A stretch of 64,000 nucleotides of DNA, taken from positions 1 to 64,000 of the forward strand of contig JAPHRD010000004.1 in the NCBI GenBank assembly GCA_026196225.1, given 5' to 3'. Position 1 is the stretch's first letter, and each line of letters begins with the position of its first letter. The position numbers and the translations under genes are program-made. This document shows positions 18,343-28,900 of this stretch, one piece after another. The notes beneath the pieces are model-generated. The model did not search any database, was not told the DNA's origin, and saw only the letters and a list, made by a program, of their open reading frames with translations. The stretch is from Motiliproteus sp. GTDB taxonomy: Bacteria; Pseudomonadota; Gammaproteobacteria; Pseudomonadales; Balneatricaceae.

Positions 18343-19503
18343 TTAAAGACCGGCAGCTGTACGCAGCTGTTCAGCCTTATCGGTACGTTCCCAGGTGAAG
18401 TCTGCCTCTTCACGACCAAAATGGCCGTAGGCAGCGGTCGAACGGTAGATCGGACGGCGCAGATCAAGCATCTCGATCAGGCCACCAGGACGGAGATCAA
18501 AATGTTCCCGCACCAGCGCTTCGATCTTGTCATCGCCCACTTTACCGGTGCCAAAACTGTTCACCGTAATTGAGGTTGGCTCAGCGACACCGATAGCGTA
18601 AGAGACCTGAACTTCAACTCGATCCGCCAAACCGGCAGCAACGATATTCTTGGCCACATAACGACCGGCATAAGCTGCAGAACGGTCAACCTTTGAGGGG
18701 TCTTTTCCGGAGAAAGCACCACCACCGTGGCGAGCCATGCCGCCGTAGGTATCTACGATAATCTTACGACCGGTCAATCCACAGTCACCCATGGGGCCAC
18801 CGATAATAAACTGACCAGTGGGGTTGATGTGGTAGTGAGTATCTTCATGCAGCCACTCGGAGGGCAATACATGGTTGATAATCTCTTCCTGTACCGCTTC
18901 ACGAATATCAGCCTGATCAATATCAGGGGAGTGCTGAGTAGACAATACCACTGCATCTACAGCCACTGGCATGCCGTTCTCGTAGCGCAGAGTAACTTGG
19001 GATTTCGCATCTGGACGCAGCCAAGGCAGGATACCTTTTTTACGCAATTGCGCCTGACGCTCTACCAGACGATGGGAATAGTAGATTGGTGCAGGCATCA
19101 GCACATCGGTCTCGTTGGTAGCGTAACCGAACATCAAGCCCTGGTCACCCGCTCCAAGATCCTTGTTTTCCGCCGCATCGACACCAACGGCGATATCGAC
19201 AGACTGTTTACCGATGGCATTGAGTACCGCACAGGATGCGCCATCAAAGCCAACATCGGAGCTGTTATAGCCGATATCCAAAATTACGTTACGAACGATA
19301 TCTTCCAGATCCACATAGGTCGAAGTCCGCACCTCACCGGCGATGATCGCCATACCGGTCTTAACCATGGTCTCTACCGCTACGCGGGAGTGCGGGTCGT
19401 CTTTAAGAATAGCGTCAAGAACGGCATCAGAAATCTGATCGGCCATTTTATCCGGATGCCCTTCGGACACGGATTCAGAGGTAAAAAGAGAATAAGAACT
19501 CAT
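18343..19503 (-). CDS. metK: S-adenosylmethionine synthetase
   Basis: MetK makes S-adenosylmethionine from methionine and ATP. The 386-residue protein carries [11 protein letters not shown] at the start, [12 protein letters not shown], the P-loop-like [16 protein letters not shown], and [12 protein letters not shown] near the end. It is divergent from tkt across a 364-bp gap. Its ribosome site is AAGGCAAG. No SAM-sensing riboswitch was recognised in the leader. Confidence 0.97.
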   Translation of the reverse strand: MSSYSLFTSESVSEGHPDKMADQISDAVLDAILKDDPHSRVAVETMVKTGMAIIAGEVRTSTYVDLEDIVRNVILDIGYNSSDVGFDGASCAVLNAIGKQSVDIAVGVDAAENKDLGAGDQGLMFGYATNETDVLMPAPIYYSHRLVERQAQLRKKGILPWLRPDAKSQVTLRYENGMPVAVDAVVLSTQHSPDIDQADIREAVQEEIINHVLPSEWLHEDTHYHINPTGQFIIGGPMGDCGLTGRKIIVDTYGGMARHGGGAFSGKDPSKVDRSAAYAGRYVAKNIVAAGLADRVEVQVSYAIGVAEPTSITVNSFGTGKVGDDKIEALVREHFDLRPGGLIEMLDLRRPIYRSTAAYGHFGREEADFTWERTDKAEQLRTAAGL

Positions 19504-19867
19504 AAGAATACTTGCCTTAATAATTGAATGTTTTAAAAACAGTGACTTAATTACTAAGCAGTTTAGCGATTGTGGGCTCCGGCGCTCCAGATGTCGGCTA
19601 CAACAAACGAACCACCGAATTGAAAAAGCTGTGACTAACTCAGAGCCTCATATGATATCGGCAATTGCTACATCTGACATGCATTTTTTGTCAGGAATTG
19701 ACTGAAATCATCAGCAACTTGCTATGAAATTCATTCAACTTGGCATTTTTTTAACTTTCCCATTTGAAGCCTGGGAAGGAGTACGAGAGAATACGCACCT
19801 AATTTTATCATTGCCGGTTTTGCAACCCTCAGCCACTGGCTGCGATTACGCTCAGGAGTTTTGTTAG
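19504..19867. other. Divergent control region between metK and tkt
   Basis: The 364-bp region has no gene I can support. It holds a perfect 6-bp inverted repeat CTGACA (19674-19679) / TGTCAG (19689-19694), a short palindrome CAGCCACTGGCTG at 19830-19842 just before the tkt start, and the tkt ribosome site CAGGAG at 19853-19858. Both flanking genes must be started from here. Confidence 0.6.
19698..19728 (+). promoter_or_regulatory. Candidate promoter of tkt
   Basis: TTGACT at 19698 stands 19 bases before TATGAA at 19723, which is preceded by TGC as in an extended -10 element. The leader to the ATG would be about 130 bases and would include the CAGCCACTGGCTG palindrome. Spacing is long, so this is tentative. 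Confidence 0.35.
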
Positions 19868-21862
19868 ATGCCTTCTCGTCGAGAATTAGCCAACGCTATC
19901 CGCGCCCTCAGTATGGATGCCGTACAACGCGCCAAATCAGGCCACCCCGGTGCCCCCATGGGCATGGCGGATATTGCTGAAGTGTTATGGAACGACTACT
20001 TGCAGCACAACCCCAGCAATCCCCAGTGGTTCAACCGCGACCGTTTCGTGCTGTCTAACGGCCACGGTTCCATGTTGCACTACTCGCTACTGCACCTTAG
20101 CGGTTACGAACTCAGTGTCGATGATCTGAAAAGCTTCCGTCAGCTGCACTCCAAGACCGCAGGTCACCCCGAGTACGGTTACGCCCCCGGTATCGAAACT
20201 ACCACCGGCCCTCTGGGTCAGGGCATCGCCAACGCCGTTGGTATGGCTGTAGCCGAAAAAGTTCTGGCTGGCCAGTTTAACCGCGAAGGTCATGAGATCG
20301 TCGATCACTACACTTACACCTTCCTGGGCGATGGTTGCCTGATGGAAGGGATCTCCCACGAAGTCTGCTCCTTGGCAGGTACTCTGGGTCTTGGCAAGCT
20401 GATCGCTTTTTACGACGACAATGGCATCTCCATCGATGGCGAAGTTGAAGGCTGGTTCACCGACGACACCGTCAAACGTTTCGAATCTTACGGATGGCAA
20501 GTTATTCCTGCCGTCGACGGCCACGACGCCGAAGCAATTGCTGCCGCCGTTGAAGCCGCTCGCGACAACAACGATCAGCCTACCCTTATCTGCTGCAAAA
20601 CAGTTATCGGTTTCGGTTCTCCGAACAAGCAAGGTAAAGAGGACTGTCACGGTGCACCGCTGGGTGACGAAGAGATCGCTCTGACCCGTGAAGCATTGGG
20701 TTGGCAGCATGGTCCTTTCGAAGTTCCTGCCGACATCTACGAAGAGTGGGATGCCAAAGACGCCGGCTGCATCGTTGAAAACAACTGGAACGAAGACTTC
20801 GCTGCCTACAACGACGCTTACCCAGACCTGGCCGCTGAATTCCTGCGCCGAATCAGTGGTGACCTGCCTCAGGATTTCGCTGCTAAGTCCGATGCCTATA
20901 TCGAAGACCTGCAGGAGAAAGGCGAGACCATCGCCAGCCGTAAAGCTTCTCAGAACGCCCTCAACGCTTACGGCCCGATGCTGCCTGAACTACTAGGCGG
21001 ATCCGCTGACTTGGCCGGTTCCAACCTGACTTTGTGGAGCGACTGCAAAGGCGTCAGCAAAGAAGAGAGCGACGGCAACTACATCTACTACGGTGTGCGT
21101 GAATTCGGCATGTCTGCGATCATGAACGGTATCGCCCTGCACGGCGGCTTTATCCCTTACGGCGCGACCTTCCTGGTATTTATGGAATACGCCCGTAACG
21201 CCGTTCGCATGGCGGCACTGATGAAGCAGCGCTCCATCTTTGTATACACCCACGATTCCATCGGCCTGGGTGAAGATGGTCCGACGCACCAGCCCATCGA
21301 ACAGATCGCTAACTTGCGCAACACCCCTAATCTGGATCTTTGGCGCCCTTGTGATGCTGTCGAATCCGCGGTCGCTTGGAAAGTGGCACTGGAGAAACTG
21401 GACGGCCCATCAGCCTTGATCTTCTCTCGTCAGGGTCTGCCTCACCAGGCCCGTTGCGCCGAGCGTCTTAGCAATATCCAACGTGGTGGCTACGTACTAC
21501 GCGACACCCAGGGCGCGCCTGATGCAATCCTGATTGCTACCGGTTCTGAAGTCGGTCTGGCGATGGATGCGGCCGAGCAACTGACAGAACAGGGCAAGCA
21601 GATCCGTGTAGTATCCATGCCTTGCGTCGAAGCTTTCGAAGCGCAGTCAAATGACTACCGCGAATCGGTCCTGCCTTCGAACATCACCGCTCGTGTCGCC
21701 GTCGAAGCCGCGCATGCCGATTTCTGGTACAAGTACGTCGGTCTTAATGGTGCGATTGTCGGCATGACCCGTTTCGGTGAGTCAGCCCCTGCTGGCGAAC
21801 TGTTCAAGCTGTTCGGCTTTACCACTGAGAATGTGGTCGCCAAGGTCAATGAGCTGCTGTAA
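19868..21862 (+). CDS. tkt: Transketolase
   Basis: This 664-residue ThDP enzyme transfers two-carbon units in the pentose phosphate pathway. The N-terminal [12 protein letters not shown], the ThDP/Mg motif [12 protein letters not shown], the [11 protein letters not shown] pyrimidine-domain motif, and the catalytic histidines in the GHPEYG and THDS segments are present. It heads the rightward set tkt-epd-pgk-fba, which is standard in Pseudomonas and relatives. High use of C-ending codons suggests strong expression. Confidence 0.97.
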   Translation: MPSRRELANAIRALSMDAVQRAKSGHPGAPMGMADIAEVLWNDYLQHNPSNPQWFNRDRFVLSNGHGSMLHYSLLHLSGYELSVDDLKSFRQLHSKTAGHPEYGYAPGIETTTGPLGQGIANAVGMAVAEKVLAGQFNREGHEIVDHYTYTFLGDGCLMEGISHEVCSLAGTLGLGKLIAFYDDNGISIDGEVEGWFTDDTVKRFESYGWQVIPAVDGHDAEAIAAAVEAARDNNDQPTLICCKTVIGFGSPNKQGKEDCHGAPLGDEEIALTREALGWQHGPFEVPADIYEEWDAKDAGCIVENNWNEDFAAYNDAYPDLAAEFLRRISGDLPQDFAAKSDAYIEDLQEKGETIASRKASQNALNAYGPMLPELLGGSADLAGSNLTLWSDCKGVSKEESDGNYIYYGVREFGMSAIMNGIALHGGFIPYGATFLVFMEYARNAVRMAALMKQRSIFVYTHDSIGLGEDGPTHQPIEQIANLRNTPNLDLWRPCDAVESAVAWKVALEKLDGPSALIFSRQGLPHQARCAERLSNIQRGGYVLRDTQGAPDAILIATGSEVGLAMDAAEQLTEQGKQIRVVSMPCVEAFEAQSNDYRESVLPSNITARVAVEAAHADFWYKYVGLNGAIVGMTRFGESAPAGELFKLFGFTTENVVAKVNELL

Positions 21863-21952
21863 TCCATTGATCTATTCCAATTGTAATACTGGGGCCGGTT
21901 TTATCTCCGTGCCCCAGCGTTCTATCGGGCATCCTAGCTGCGAGGTGACCGG

Positions 21953-22984
21953 TTGAGTTTCCGTGTCGCTATCAATGGTTACGGCCGTATCGGCCAGAGC
22001 GTGCTGCGCGCGTTCTATTCCGACCCGCAGTTTCGTGAGATGCAGATTGTCGCCATTAACGAACTGGCCGACATTCACACCATCACCTATCTGACCCGCT
22101 ACGATACCTCCCACGGGCGCTTTCCGGTGTCGGTAGATAACGATGGTCAAAACCTGCTGATCAACGGCGACCAGATCCGTATCCTCAACGAGGAAGATCC
22201 CAGCCAGCTGCCCTGGAAGGCTTTAGATATTGATCTGGTATTGGAATGCTCCGGCTCTTTTAGTGATCGGGATACCGCCCAAATCCATCTCGACAGTGGC
22301 GCCAGGCGACTACTGTTTTCACAACCGGCATCTTCTGAAGTGGACGCCACTATCGTCTATGGATTCAACCAGCAGCAACTGCAGGCCAGTCACCAGATCG
22401 TCTCTAATGCTTCCTGCACCACCAACTGTATCGTTCCAGTGCTGGATCTATTGCACCAACAATTTGGTGTCGAAAGTGGTGTCACTACAACAATCCACTC
22501 AGCGATGAACGATCAGCCGGTGATCGATAGCTATCACCATACTAATCTGCGCCTGACCCGCAGTGCCTTGCAATCGATTATTCCTGTAGACACCGGTCTC
22601 AGCAAAGGCATAGACCGCCTGCTGCCTGAACTGGCCGGGCGTTTTCAGTGTCTGCACTTTCGCGTCCCCACTACCAACGTGTCGCTGATGGATCTATCCA
22701 TCCAGCTCAATAAAAGCACCAGTACCGAAGAGCTAAACAAGCTCTTTGCAGACGCGGCACAGACAGGGCCCCTAAAGGGTCTTTTGGGGTATACCGCCGA
22801 ACCCCACGCTTCGATAGACTTCAATACCGATCCACGGTCCGGCATCGTGGATGGTACACAAACAAGAGTCAGCAACGATAAGCTGATCAAAATAGTGTGT
22901 TGGTTTGATAACGAATGGGGATTCGCCAACCGTATGCTGAACGTAGCCGACGCCTGGCTGCGAGGAACGGAACAAATTTCTTAG
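21953..22984 (+). CDS. epd: Erythrose-4-phosphate dehydrogenase
   Basis: This 343-residue GAPDH-family enzyme has the NAD fold GYGRIGQSVLRAF, the catalytic Cys in SNASCTTNCIVP, and NEWGFANRM near the end. Epd oxidises erythrose-4-phosphate for pyridoxal-phosphate synthesis. It is called Epd rather than GapA because it lies between tkt and pgk and starts with the Epd-like phrase FRVAINGYGRIG. The start codon is TTG, preceded by GAGGTGACC. A glycolytic role cannot be excluded, since no other gap gene is in view. Confidence 0.88.
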   Translation: MSFRVAINGYGRIGQSVLRAFYSDPQFREMQIVAINELADIHTITYLTRYDTSHGRFPVSVDNDGQNLLINGDQIRILNEEDPSQLPWKALDIDLVLECSGSFSDRDTAQIHLDSGARRLLFSQPASSEVDATIVYGFNQQQLQASHQIVSNASCTTNCIVPVLDLLHQQFGVESGVTTTIHSAMNDQPVIDSYHHTNLRLTRSALQSIIPVDTGLSKGIDRLLPELAGRFQCLHFRVPTTNVSLMDLSIQLNKSTSTEELNKLFADAAQTGPLKGLLGYTAEPHASIDFNTDPRSGIVDGTQTRVSNDKLIKIVCWFDNEWGFANRMLNVADAWLRGTEQIS

Positions 22985-23008
22985 TCTTGTAAATAATAGG
23001 GTGCTCTC

Positions 23009-24172
23009 ATGAGTGTATTGAAAATGACTGATCTGGATCTGAGCGGAAAGCGCGTACTGATCCGTGAAGATTTAAACGTTCCTGTCAAAGGTGGAAAAGT
23101 AAGCAGCGACGCCCGTATTCGTGCCGCGCTACCCACCATCGAAATGGCCTTAAAAGCCGGCGCCAAAGTCATGGTTATGTCTCACCTCGGTCGTCCATCC
23201 GAGGGTGAGTATGATGAAGCTTTCTCCCTGGCCCCTGTCGCAGCGCACTTGTCTGAGTTGCTAAGTCGCCCAGTGCCTCTGTTGAAAGACTGGCTGGACG
23301 GCGTCAACGTCAATGCCGGTGAAATGGTTCTGCTGGAAAACGTTCGCTTTAATGTCGGCGAAAAGAAAAACAACGATGACCTTTCCAAAAAGATGGCCGC
23401 ACTGTGCGATATCTACGTGATGGACGCCTTCGGAACCGCACATCGCGCCCAGGCTTCTACTCATGGCGTCGCCAAATACGCGCCTGTTGCCTCTGCCGGC
23501 CCGCTGCTGGCCAACGAGCTTGATGCTCTGGCCAAGGCACTGGAAACACCCGCTCAACCCATGACCGCAATTGTTGGCGGCTCCAAAGTTTCCACCAAAC
23601 TGACGGTCTTGGAAGCCCTGTCTGACAAGGTTGACCAACTGATCGTCGGCGGTGGTATCGCCAACACCTTCCTGGCAGCTGCCGGTCATCCTGTGGGCAA
23701 ATCTCTGTACGAAAAGGATCTGCTTGACCAAGCCAAGAAGCTGATGGCCCAGACCAACATCCCACTACCCACCGACGTTGTTGTTGCCACTGAGTTTTCC
23801 GAAGCGGCCGAAGCCATCATCAAGCAGGTCGATGAAGTCAGCGACGACGATATGATTCTGGATATCGGCCCCGATTCAGCAGCCCGTCTGGCGGACATGC
23901 TGAAAACATCTCAGACCATCATCTGGAACGGCCCTGTGGGGGTATTCGAATTTGACCAGTTTGGTCAGGGGACGAAAGCGATTTCCATGGCAATTGCTGA
24001 CAGCGATGGCTTCTCCATTGCCGGTGGTGGTGATACTCTGGCAGCCGTCGACAAGTATGAGATCGCTTCCCAGGTATCCTATATTTCTACCGGAGGCGGT
24101 GCCTTCTTGGAATTTGTGGAAGGCAAAAAACTCCCTGCAGTCGCTATTCTGGAAGAGCGCGCAGAGGCTTAA
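23009..24172 (+). CDS. pgk: Phosphoglycerate kinase
   Basis: Pgk transfers the acyl phosphate of 1,3-bisphosphoglycerate to ADP. The 387-residue protein shows REDLNVPVK, the [12 protein letters not shown] substrate loop, [22 protein letters not shown], and the nucleotide-binding [13 protein letters not shown]. It is 24 bases after epd, so the two are co-transcribed. Confidence 0.97.
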   Translation: MSVLKMTDLDLSGKRVLIREDLNVPVKGGKVSSDARIRAALPTIEMALKAGAKVMVMSHLGRPSEGEYDEAFSLAPVAAHLSELLSRPVPLLKDWLDGVNVNAGEMVLLENVRFNVGEKKNNDDLSKKMAALCDIYVMDAFGTAHRAQASTHGVAKYAPVASAGPLLANELDALAKALETPAQPMTAIVGGSKVSTKLTVLEALSDKVDQLIVGGGIANTFLAAAGHPVGKSLYEKDLLDQAKKLMAQTNIPLPTDVVVATEFSEAAEAIIKQVDEVSDDDMILDIGPDSAARLADMLKTSQTIIWNGPVGVFEFDQFGQGTKAISMAIADSDGFSIAGGGDTLAAVDKYEIASQVSYISTGGGAFLEFVEGKKLPAVAILEERAEA

Positions 24173-24179
24173 TTGAGAC

Positions 24180-24201
24180 CGGGGTGGCAGCCACCACCCC
24201 G
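24180..24201 (+). terminator. Hairpin between pgk and fba (possible attenuator or weak terminator)
   Basis: CGGGGTGG and CCACCCCG pair perfectly around a 6-base loop immediately after the pgk stop. A run of six T begins five bases after the stem, so termination would be inefficient. It may set the ratio of fba to pgk mRNA or protect the 3' end. Confidence 0.4.
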
Positions 24202-24238
24202 TTACTATTTTTTACTAACACCAATTTGAGAGGCGAAT

Positions 24239-25273
24239 ATGGCTCTGATCAGCATGAGACAACTGCTGGACCACGCCGCAGAGAACGGCTACGGAATCCC
24301 AGCGTACAACGTCAACAATCTGGAACAGATGCGCGCAATCATGGAAGCGGCAAACAAGACCAATAGCCCGGTTATTGTTCAGGCCTCTGCCGGCGCTCGC
24401 AAATACGCCGGTTCCAACTTCCTGAAGCATATGATTCTGGCTGCCATTGAGGAATTTCCTCATATCCCGGTCTGCATGCACCAGGATCACGGCACCTCCC
24501 CCGCAGTCTGCCAACGTTCCATTCAGTTGGGCTTCTCCTCAGTGATGATGGATGGATCTCTGCGTGAAGACGGCAAGACTCCCAGCGACTACGAATACAA
24601 TGTTGATGTCACCAAGCGTACCGTTGATATGGCTCACGCCTGTGGCGTTTCCGTTGAAGGTGAGTTGGGTTGCCTGGGTTCTCTGGAAACTGGCCAAGCA
24701 GGTGAAGAGGACGGAATCGGCGCAGAAGGTATCCTGTCTCACGATCAGATGCTGACCGATCCTGATGAAGCGGCTGACTTCGTTGAAAAGACAGGCGTTG
24801 ATGCCCTGGCCATCGCTTGTGGTACCAGCCACGGTGCCTACAAGTTCACCCGTCCGCCTACCGACGACGTGCTGTCCATCGACACAATCAAGAAGATCCA
24901 CGCTCGCATTCCTAACACCCACCTGGTCATGCACGGATCCTCCTCTGTACCTCAGGACTGGCTGGCTATTATCAACGAACACGGCGGTGGCATCCCTGAA
25001 ACTTACGGTGTACCCGTCGAGCAGATCGTCGAAGGCATCAAGCACGGTGTCCGCAAAGTGAATATCGATACCGATCTTCGTCTGGCTTCCACCGGTGCGA
25101 TCCGTCGCTTCTTGGCAAACAACCCTGCCGAGTTCGATCCTCGTAAGTACCTGAAGGAAACCATGACTGCGATGTCCGATATCTGTATCGCTCGCTACGA
25201 AGCCTTCGGTACCGCCGGCCACGCCGACAAGATCAAAGCGATCTCTTTAGAAGCGATGGCAGAAAACTACTGA
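24239..25273 (+). CDS. fba: Class II fructose-1,6-bisphosphate aldolase
   Basis: This 344-residue zinc-dependent aldolase has the zinc-binding [15 protein letters not shown], the CGTSHGAYK segment, [10 protein letters not shown] and VNIDTDLR. Together they place it in the Calvin-cycle-type class II group common in Pseudomonas. It cleaves or forms fructose-1,6-bisphosphate in glycolysis and gluconeogenesis. The gene closes the tkt-epd-pgk-fba set and ends at a strong terminator. Confidence 0.95.
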   Translation: MALISMRQLLDHAAENGYGIPAYNVNNLEQMRAIMEAANKTNSPVIVQASAGARKYAGSNFLKHMILAAIEEFPHIPVCMHQDHGTSPAVCQRSIQLGFSSVMMDGSLREDGKTPSDYEYNVDVTKRTVDMAHACGVSVEGELGCLGSLETGQAGEEDGIGAEGILSHDQMLTDPDEAADFVEKTGVDALAIACGTSHGAYKFTRPPTDDVLSIDTIKKIHARIPNTHLVMHGSSSVPQDWLAIINEHGGGIPETYGVPVEQIVEGIKHGVRKVNIDTDLRLASTGAIRRFLANNPAEFDPRKYLKETMTAMSDICIARYEAFGTAGHADKIKAISLEAMAENY

Positions 25274-25297
25274 TTTAGAAGCCTTTCTGCTAGATTT

Positions 25298-25325
25298 AAA
25301 AAGGTGGCTTCGGTCACCTTTTTTT
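25298..25325 (+). terminator. Intrinsic terminator after fba
   Basis: The stem AAAAAGGTGGC / GTCACCTTTTT closes a TTCG tetraloop and ends in seven T. One G-T wobble is present. The next gene's start is 26 bases beyond the stem, so the hydrolase gene is probably read by its own promoter or by readthrough. Confidence 0.9.
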
Positions 25326-25350
25326 GTTGCTGAAGAAACGGACGGAGTCG

Positions 25351-26274
25351 ATGATAGAGTTCGATGCGCGGGTATTGATCGATAATCTGCCAGCCTTTAA
25401 TGGCTCGGCAGAAAGCAACTCAGAGATTCAGCAGTATCGCCGCTACTATGGTATCGATTTCCAGGATCTGGACTGCAACCAGCAGTTGGGATCACTATCA
25501 GCAGCGGGTTTCAATATTGCCGTCCAACGCTTTACTCCCGCAGAAAGCCGGGGTCAGGCTCTGCTAGTCCATGGTTACCACGACCACCATGCGCTCTACG
25601 GCCACCTGATACATTTTCTATTGCAGCAACAGCTCACCGTCACCAGTTTTGACCTTCCGGGCCACGGCCTCTCGTCTGGCGAACGCGGTACTATTGAGGA
25701 TTTCAATCAGTATCAGCAGGTGCTGGCGGAAATCCTGACAGCGCTGCCAGATATCCCTGGTCCGCTGCACTGGATCGGCCAAAGCACCGGTGCAGCTATC
25801 CTCAACCAATACCTGTTAAGCCAGCAACCGGAGGTATCCGGCCAGATCGTTATGCTGGCCCCGCTGATATGCCCTGCTCGCTGGCCATGGGTAAAGCTGG
25901 CCCACAGCGTCCTCAAGCCTTGGGCAACTGCGATTCCTCGGCAGTTTACCGAGAACAGTCACGATACGGATTTTTTGGAATTTCTTAAAAACCGCGATCC
26001 CTTGCAGGGTAGAACCATCACCGTCGAGTGGGTATCTGCGTTGCGGCGCTGGATACCGCAATTTCTGGAACTTCCCGCGAGCCAAGACTACGCACCTTTA
26101 ATGATTCAGGGAAAACAGGACGACACCGTCGATTGGCGCTTTAATCTGCCGACACTAGAGAAGAAGTTCCCCAAGGCAAAAACACTACTGCTACCGGATG
26201 GCCGCCACCACCTGGCCAACGAAAGCACAACAATTCGCCAACACTATCTGGATTGGCTAAAACCGCAGCTCTAA
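25351..26274 (+). CDS. Alpha/beta hydrolase, monoacylglycerol-lipase-like (serine aminopeptidase S33 type)
   Basis: This 307-residue alpha/beta-hydrolase has the oxyanion segment HGYHDHH, FDLPGHGLSSGERG, the nucleophile elbow GQSTG, the acid in GKQDDTVDW and the His in GRHHLANE, so the triad is complete. No signal peptide is present, so it should be cytoplasmic. The track begins at 25324; the ATG at 25351 follows GGAG. Substrate is unknown: lysophospholipid or monoacylglycerol hydrolysis is suggested only by fold. It overlaps the convergent kinase gene by 4 bases. Confidence 0.8.
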   Translation: MIEFDARVLIDNLPAFNGSAESNSEIQQYRRYYGIDFQDLDCNQQLGSLSAAGFNIAVQRFTPAESRGQALLVHGYHDHHALYGHLIHFLLQQQLTVTSFDLPGHGLSSGERGTIEDFNQYQQVLAEILTALPDIPGPLHWIGQSTGAAILNQYLLSQQPEVSGQIVMLAPLICPARWPWVKLAHSVLKPWATAIPRQFTENSHDTDFLEFLKNRDPLQGRTITVEWVSALRRWIPQFLELPASQDYAPLMIQGKQDDTVDWRFNLPTLEKKFPKAKTLLLPDGRHHLANESTTIRQHYLDWLKPQL

Positions 26275-27566
26275 GCGGCTCCAGCGGGAGCCACCACCGG
26301 CGTGATAATCTTAAAGCGGATCCCTTCACCAACTTTGCTGGTGAGTTGGATACTTCCCCCCAGGCGATGGCTGATCAAATTGTGAATAATAGCCATGCCC
26401 AAACCGGTCCCGCCCCGTTCACGATTGGTGGTAAAAAAGGGTTCAAATAGTCGCTGTGAAGCCTCTTCGGTAAGGCCGCGGCCATGATCTTGGTATTCGA
26501 TATCCAATTCACTGCCGTTACGCTTGATGGCGATATCAATCTTGCCCCCCGGTTGCTCCCGATATCCATGAACCAACGAATTAACCATCAGATTCATCAG
26601 GATCTGGCTGAAATCGCCAGGGAAGCTATCCATCTCAATATTGTCCGGAACACTGAGATTGACCTGGCATTTACCACGCTTTAAACGGGGAGACATCGCG
26701 GCGATCGTATCTTCTACCAGCGACAGCATATTGAAATCACGCCGCTCCTCGTGGGACTGATCCACTGCGACCTTTTTAAAGCGCCCCACCATATCGGCAC
26801 TGCGTGTCAGATTGGTGTTCAGCAGCTCAAAGCCGGACCGCAGCTGCTCCATGTTGTGAATAAAATTCTGCTTGTTGACCACCCCCGACTCCACCGCATC
26901 CAACACCTCGTCCACCGTATCCTTGAGGTTTGAGGCCGCCAGCACACAGTTCCCCAGAGGCGTATTAATTTCATGGGCCACCCCCGCCACCATGCTACCC
27001 AGAGCTGCCAGTTTTTCGGCCTGGATCAATTGCTCTTGGGCCTGCTTGGTCCTTTCCAGGGATTGCTCGAGGTCTGCTGTTCGCTCTTTTACCCGGCTCT
27101 CAAGTTTCCGGTTTAACGCCACAATCTCTTCCTGAGCAACGGTAAGATCGTTGACCTTAGTCTGCAGGTACTCGTTAACACGGTGATAATCCTTGGCGCT
27201 GGCGGTTAAATCCCGCTCACTACGATTGAACATCCGCTTGAGGACAGTGTTTTCATCGTCAAAATTGATGCCCCGCTGCAGCGCATCCAACAGCGGCCCC
27301 ATCAACTGAGCCAGATCCGATAGGTAGGATTCAGGTAGCTGCAGCAGCCAGAAACTGGGACTTAAGGTTTGTATCTTTAGGGTCTCGCCGATATGGACCA
27401 CGCAACCATGAATGCGCGACAGATAGTGTTTGTAGTCCACTATCATCTGCTGGGGATTATCACAGAGCACCACCACGGGGCCACCCAGCAGGTGCTTTCG
27501 CGACAGTTCCACCGTTTCAAAACCAAGTGGTGGTGGATTGAGGGTAGTGATCAATCTAGATTTCAT
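26271..27566 (-). CDS. Sensor histidine kinase paired with FIST-domain protein
   Basis: This 431-residue kinase has no transmembrane segment. Residues 1-125 are a novel-looking input region, 130-185 a coiled coil, then the HisKA domain with His198 in AHEINTPLG and an HATPase_c domain with N-box LMNLMVNSLVHGY, G1 DHGRGLT and G2 GTGLGMAI. There is no receiver domain. Its ATG overlaps the FIST gene stop (ATGA), so the two proteins are made together. The known precedent is a FIST protein such as NosP controlling a cognate kinase (NahK, VpsV). The output partner is not encoded here. Confidence 0.87.
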   Translation of the reverse strand: MKSRLITTLNPPPLGFETVELSRKHLLGGPVVVLCDNPQQMIVDYKHYLSRIHGCVVHIGETLKIQTLSPSFWLLQLPESYLSDLAQLMGPLLDALQRGINFDDENTVLKRMFNRSERDLTASAKDYHRVNEYLQTKVNDLTVAQEEIVALNRKLESRVKERTADLEQSLERTKQAQEQLIQAEKLAALGSMVAGVAHEINTPLGNCVLAASNLKDTVDEVLDAVESGVVNKQNFIHNMEQLRSGFELLNTNLTRSADMVGRFKKVAVDQSHEERRDFNMLSLVEDTIAAMSPRLKRGKCQVNLSVPDNIEMDSFPGDFSQILMNLMVNSLVHGYREQPGGKIDIAIKRNGSELDIEYQDHGRGLTEEASQRLFEPFFTTNRERGGTGLGMAIIHNLISHRLGGSIQLTSKVGEGIRFKIITPVVAPAGAA

Positions 27567-28717
27567 TCGCCCAGCAGCAGCAATACATAGGTCATGTTAT
27601 GGAACAGGTTATCACTGTAACCATCATCAATGGGCAAGGGGGCAATCTCTCCAAAGGAGGGAAAACCTGCCAGGGGCAAATCCACCCAGTCTCCGCTGAC
27701 AATCTCGGTTACTTCCTTCTCTACCTTATCGCCGAGCAGCCACTTGCGACCCGCACAGCTAACAATCAGCGCAGCTTGCGGATCAAAATCCTGTTGGCGG
27801 CAATGATCGGCGATAGAACCCACCTCCTGCAGCAATTGCTCCGGCTCAGCCAAGCACACCTGCACCCGTTCGCCCTGCTCGATACCACCGTACAAGCCCA
27901 CCGAGCGCTCGGAGATGGAGAAATCGGGAACGATCGCCCGCAATCGTTTTACCGCATCATCATCTTTGCTGAGAATACTGAGAGAAGTCACCCCGCGATC
28001 CGATTGCAGCACCGGTTTGCCCGTCTCCCTCTCAATAAAATCCATTGCCGACAGACCGTCGATAGAGAGGATATTGGCGCCATCGGACTTCTCGATAACT
28101 CCCGGCTTGCCCACCGCAGAAATAGAGTTACCAACATGAATGGCAAATTTCAGATCACCCCGCGCGGACAACAGTACCAGGGAATCTTTCAGGCAGGTGT
28201 CACCCACATAGATCGCGCAGTCGCTCATCTGATTATCGTCGGCAGCAAAGCCGCCAATCACCGGTATCTTGATCTGGTGACGCAGCACCTTTTCCATCTC
28301 AGAGGCATCGGTGCGGAAATCAGAAAACAGGAACATCAGCTGCGGATCTTGATTGTCGTTGAGCCAGCGAATCTGAGACCAGGCCTGTTGCAGACTGGCT
28401 TCAGGATCAATATGGACACCACCGATCGAAGTCACCTGCCAGTCGACCTTGCCACCGCTATCGAGCCCCATGGCTACGCAGCCGACATCTCCGCACTGAC
28501 GGTGGTGATAGTAGCCGTCACCGGTACTACCCACCAGAATCACATCGGAGCGATCCAAGCCTTCGTGGAGCCCTTCCAACAATTCACTGGATCGACCGTA
28601 ATGGACGGTAGAAAACACAAAAACCACTTCTGGATGCAATTCATGCAATCCCTCACCTAACTCTAACCCTGCTCGAAACGGGTCGGACGACTGGGAGGCA
28701 ATGGACAATGCGCGCAT
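27563..28717 (-). CDS. FIST-domain sensor protein (NosP-like)
   Basis: This 384-residue protein matches the FIST architecture: a FIST_N part (about 30-215) with VFVFSTVHYGRSSELLEG and LVGSTGDGYY, and a FIST_C part (about 225-370) with VSCAGRKWLLGDK. It has no signal peptide. FIST proteins are small-ligand sensors, and the NosP subgroup binds haem and nitric oxide and acts on a neighbouring histidine kinase. The 4-base overlap with a kinase gene supports that type of partnership. Whether this one binds haem, an amino acid or something else cannot be read from the sequence. AAGGAGA precedes the ATG. Confidence 0.85.
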   Translation of the reverse strand: MRALSIASQSSDPFRAGLELGEGLHELHPEVVFVFSTVHYGRSSELLEGLHEGLDRSDVILVGSTGDGYYHHRQCGDVGCVAMGLDSGGKVDWQVTSIGGVHIDPEASLQQAWSQIRWLNDNQDPQLMFLFSDFRTDASEMEKVLRHQIKIPVIGGFAADDNQMSDCAIYVGDTCLKDSLVLLSARGDLKFAIHVGNSISAVGKPGVIEKSDGANILSIDGLSAMDFIERETGKPVLQSDRGVTSLSILSKDDDAVKRLRAIVPDFSISERSVGLYGGIEQGERVQVCLAEPEQLLQEVGSIADHCRQQDFDPQAALIVSCAGRKWLLGDKVEKEVTEIVSGDWVDLPLAGFPSFGEIAPLPIDDGYSDNLFHNMTYVLLLLGE

Positions 28718-28730
28718 TGAATCTCCTTAC

Positions 28731-28744
28731 AACAGGTGTCTGTT
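28731..28744. promoter_or_regulatory. Short palindrome upstream of the FIST gene
   Basis: AACAG-GTGT-CTGTT is a perfect inverted repeat 14-27 bases before the FIST start codon, and it overlaps the region between the FIST ribosome site and a TATAAT at 28746. It could be an operator for the FIST-kinase operon. Confidence 0.25.
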
Positions 28745-28900
28745 TTTATAATTCTAGCTCTAATTTACCAGAGCAGACTGGGATGCAAAGGCTTTTCTCA
28801 TGGCGCAGGAGAATTTGGATTACATTAGAATCCAGCTATATTATCCTCACCTGCCTTGGCCTAGAACACGCCCTTGGTGTTCGCTCCTGGAGTAACTTTT

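Noticed and set aside
18727-19527. 266-residue plus-strand ORF opposite metK
   Set aside because: metK is complete on the other strand. The ORF has no motif and no ribosome site.
19504-19867. SAM riboswitch ahead of metK
   Set aside because: No SAM-I, SAM-II or SAM/SAH-like core was recognisable, and the region reads like an ordinary divergent promoter region.
27599-28660. 353-residue plus-strand ORF opposite the FIST gene
   Set aside because: The minus strand carries a coherent FIST protein with ribosome site and operon context. The antisense product has no domain.
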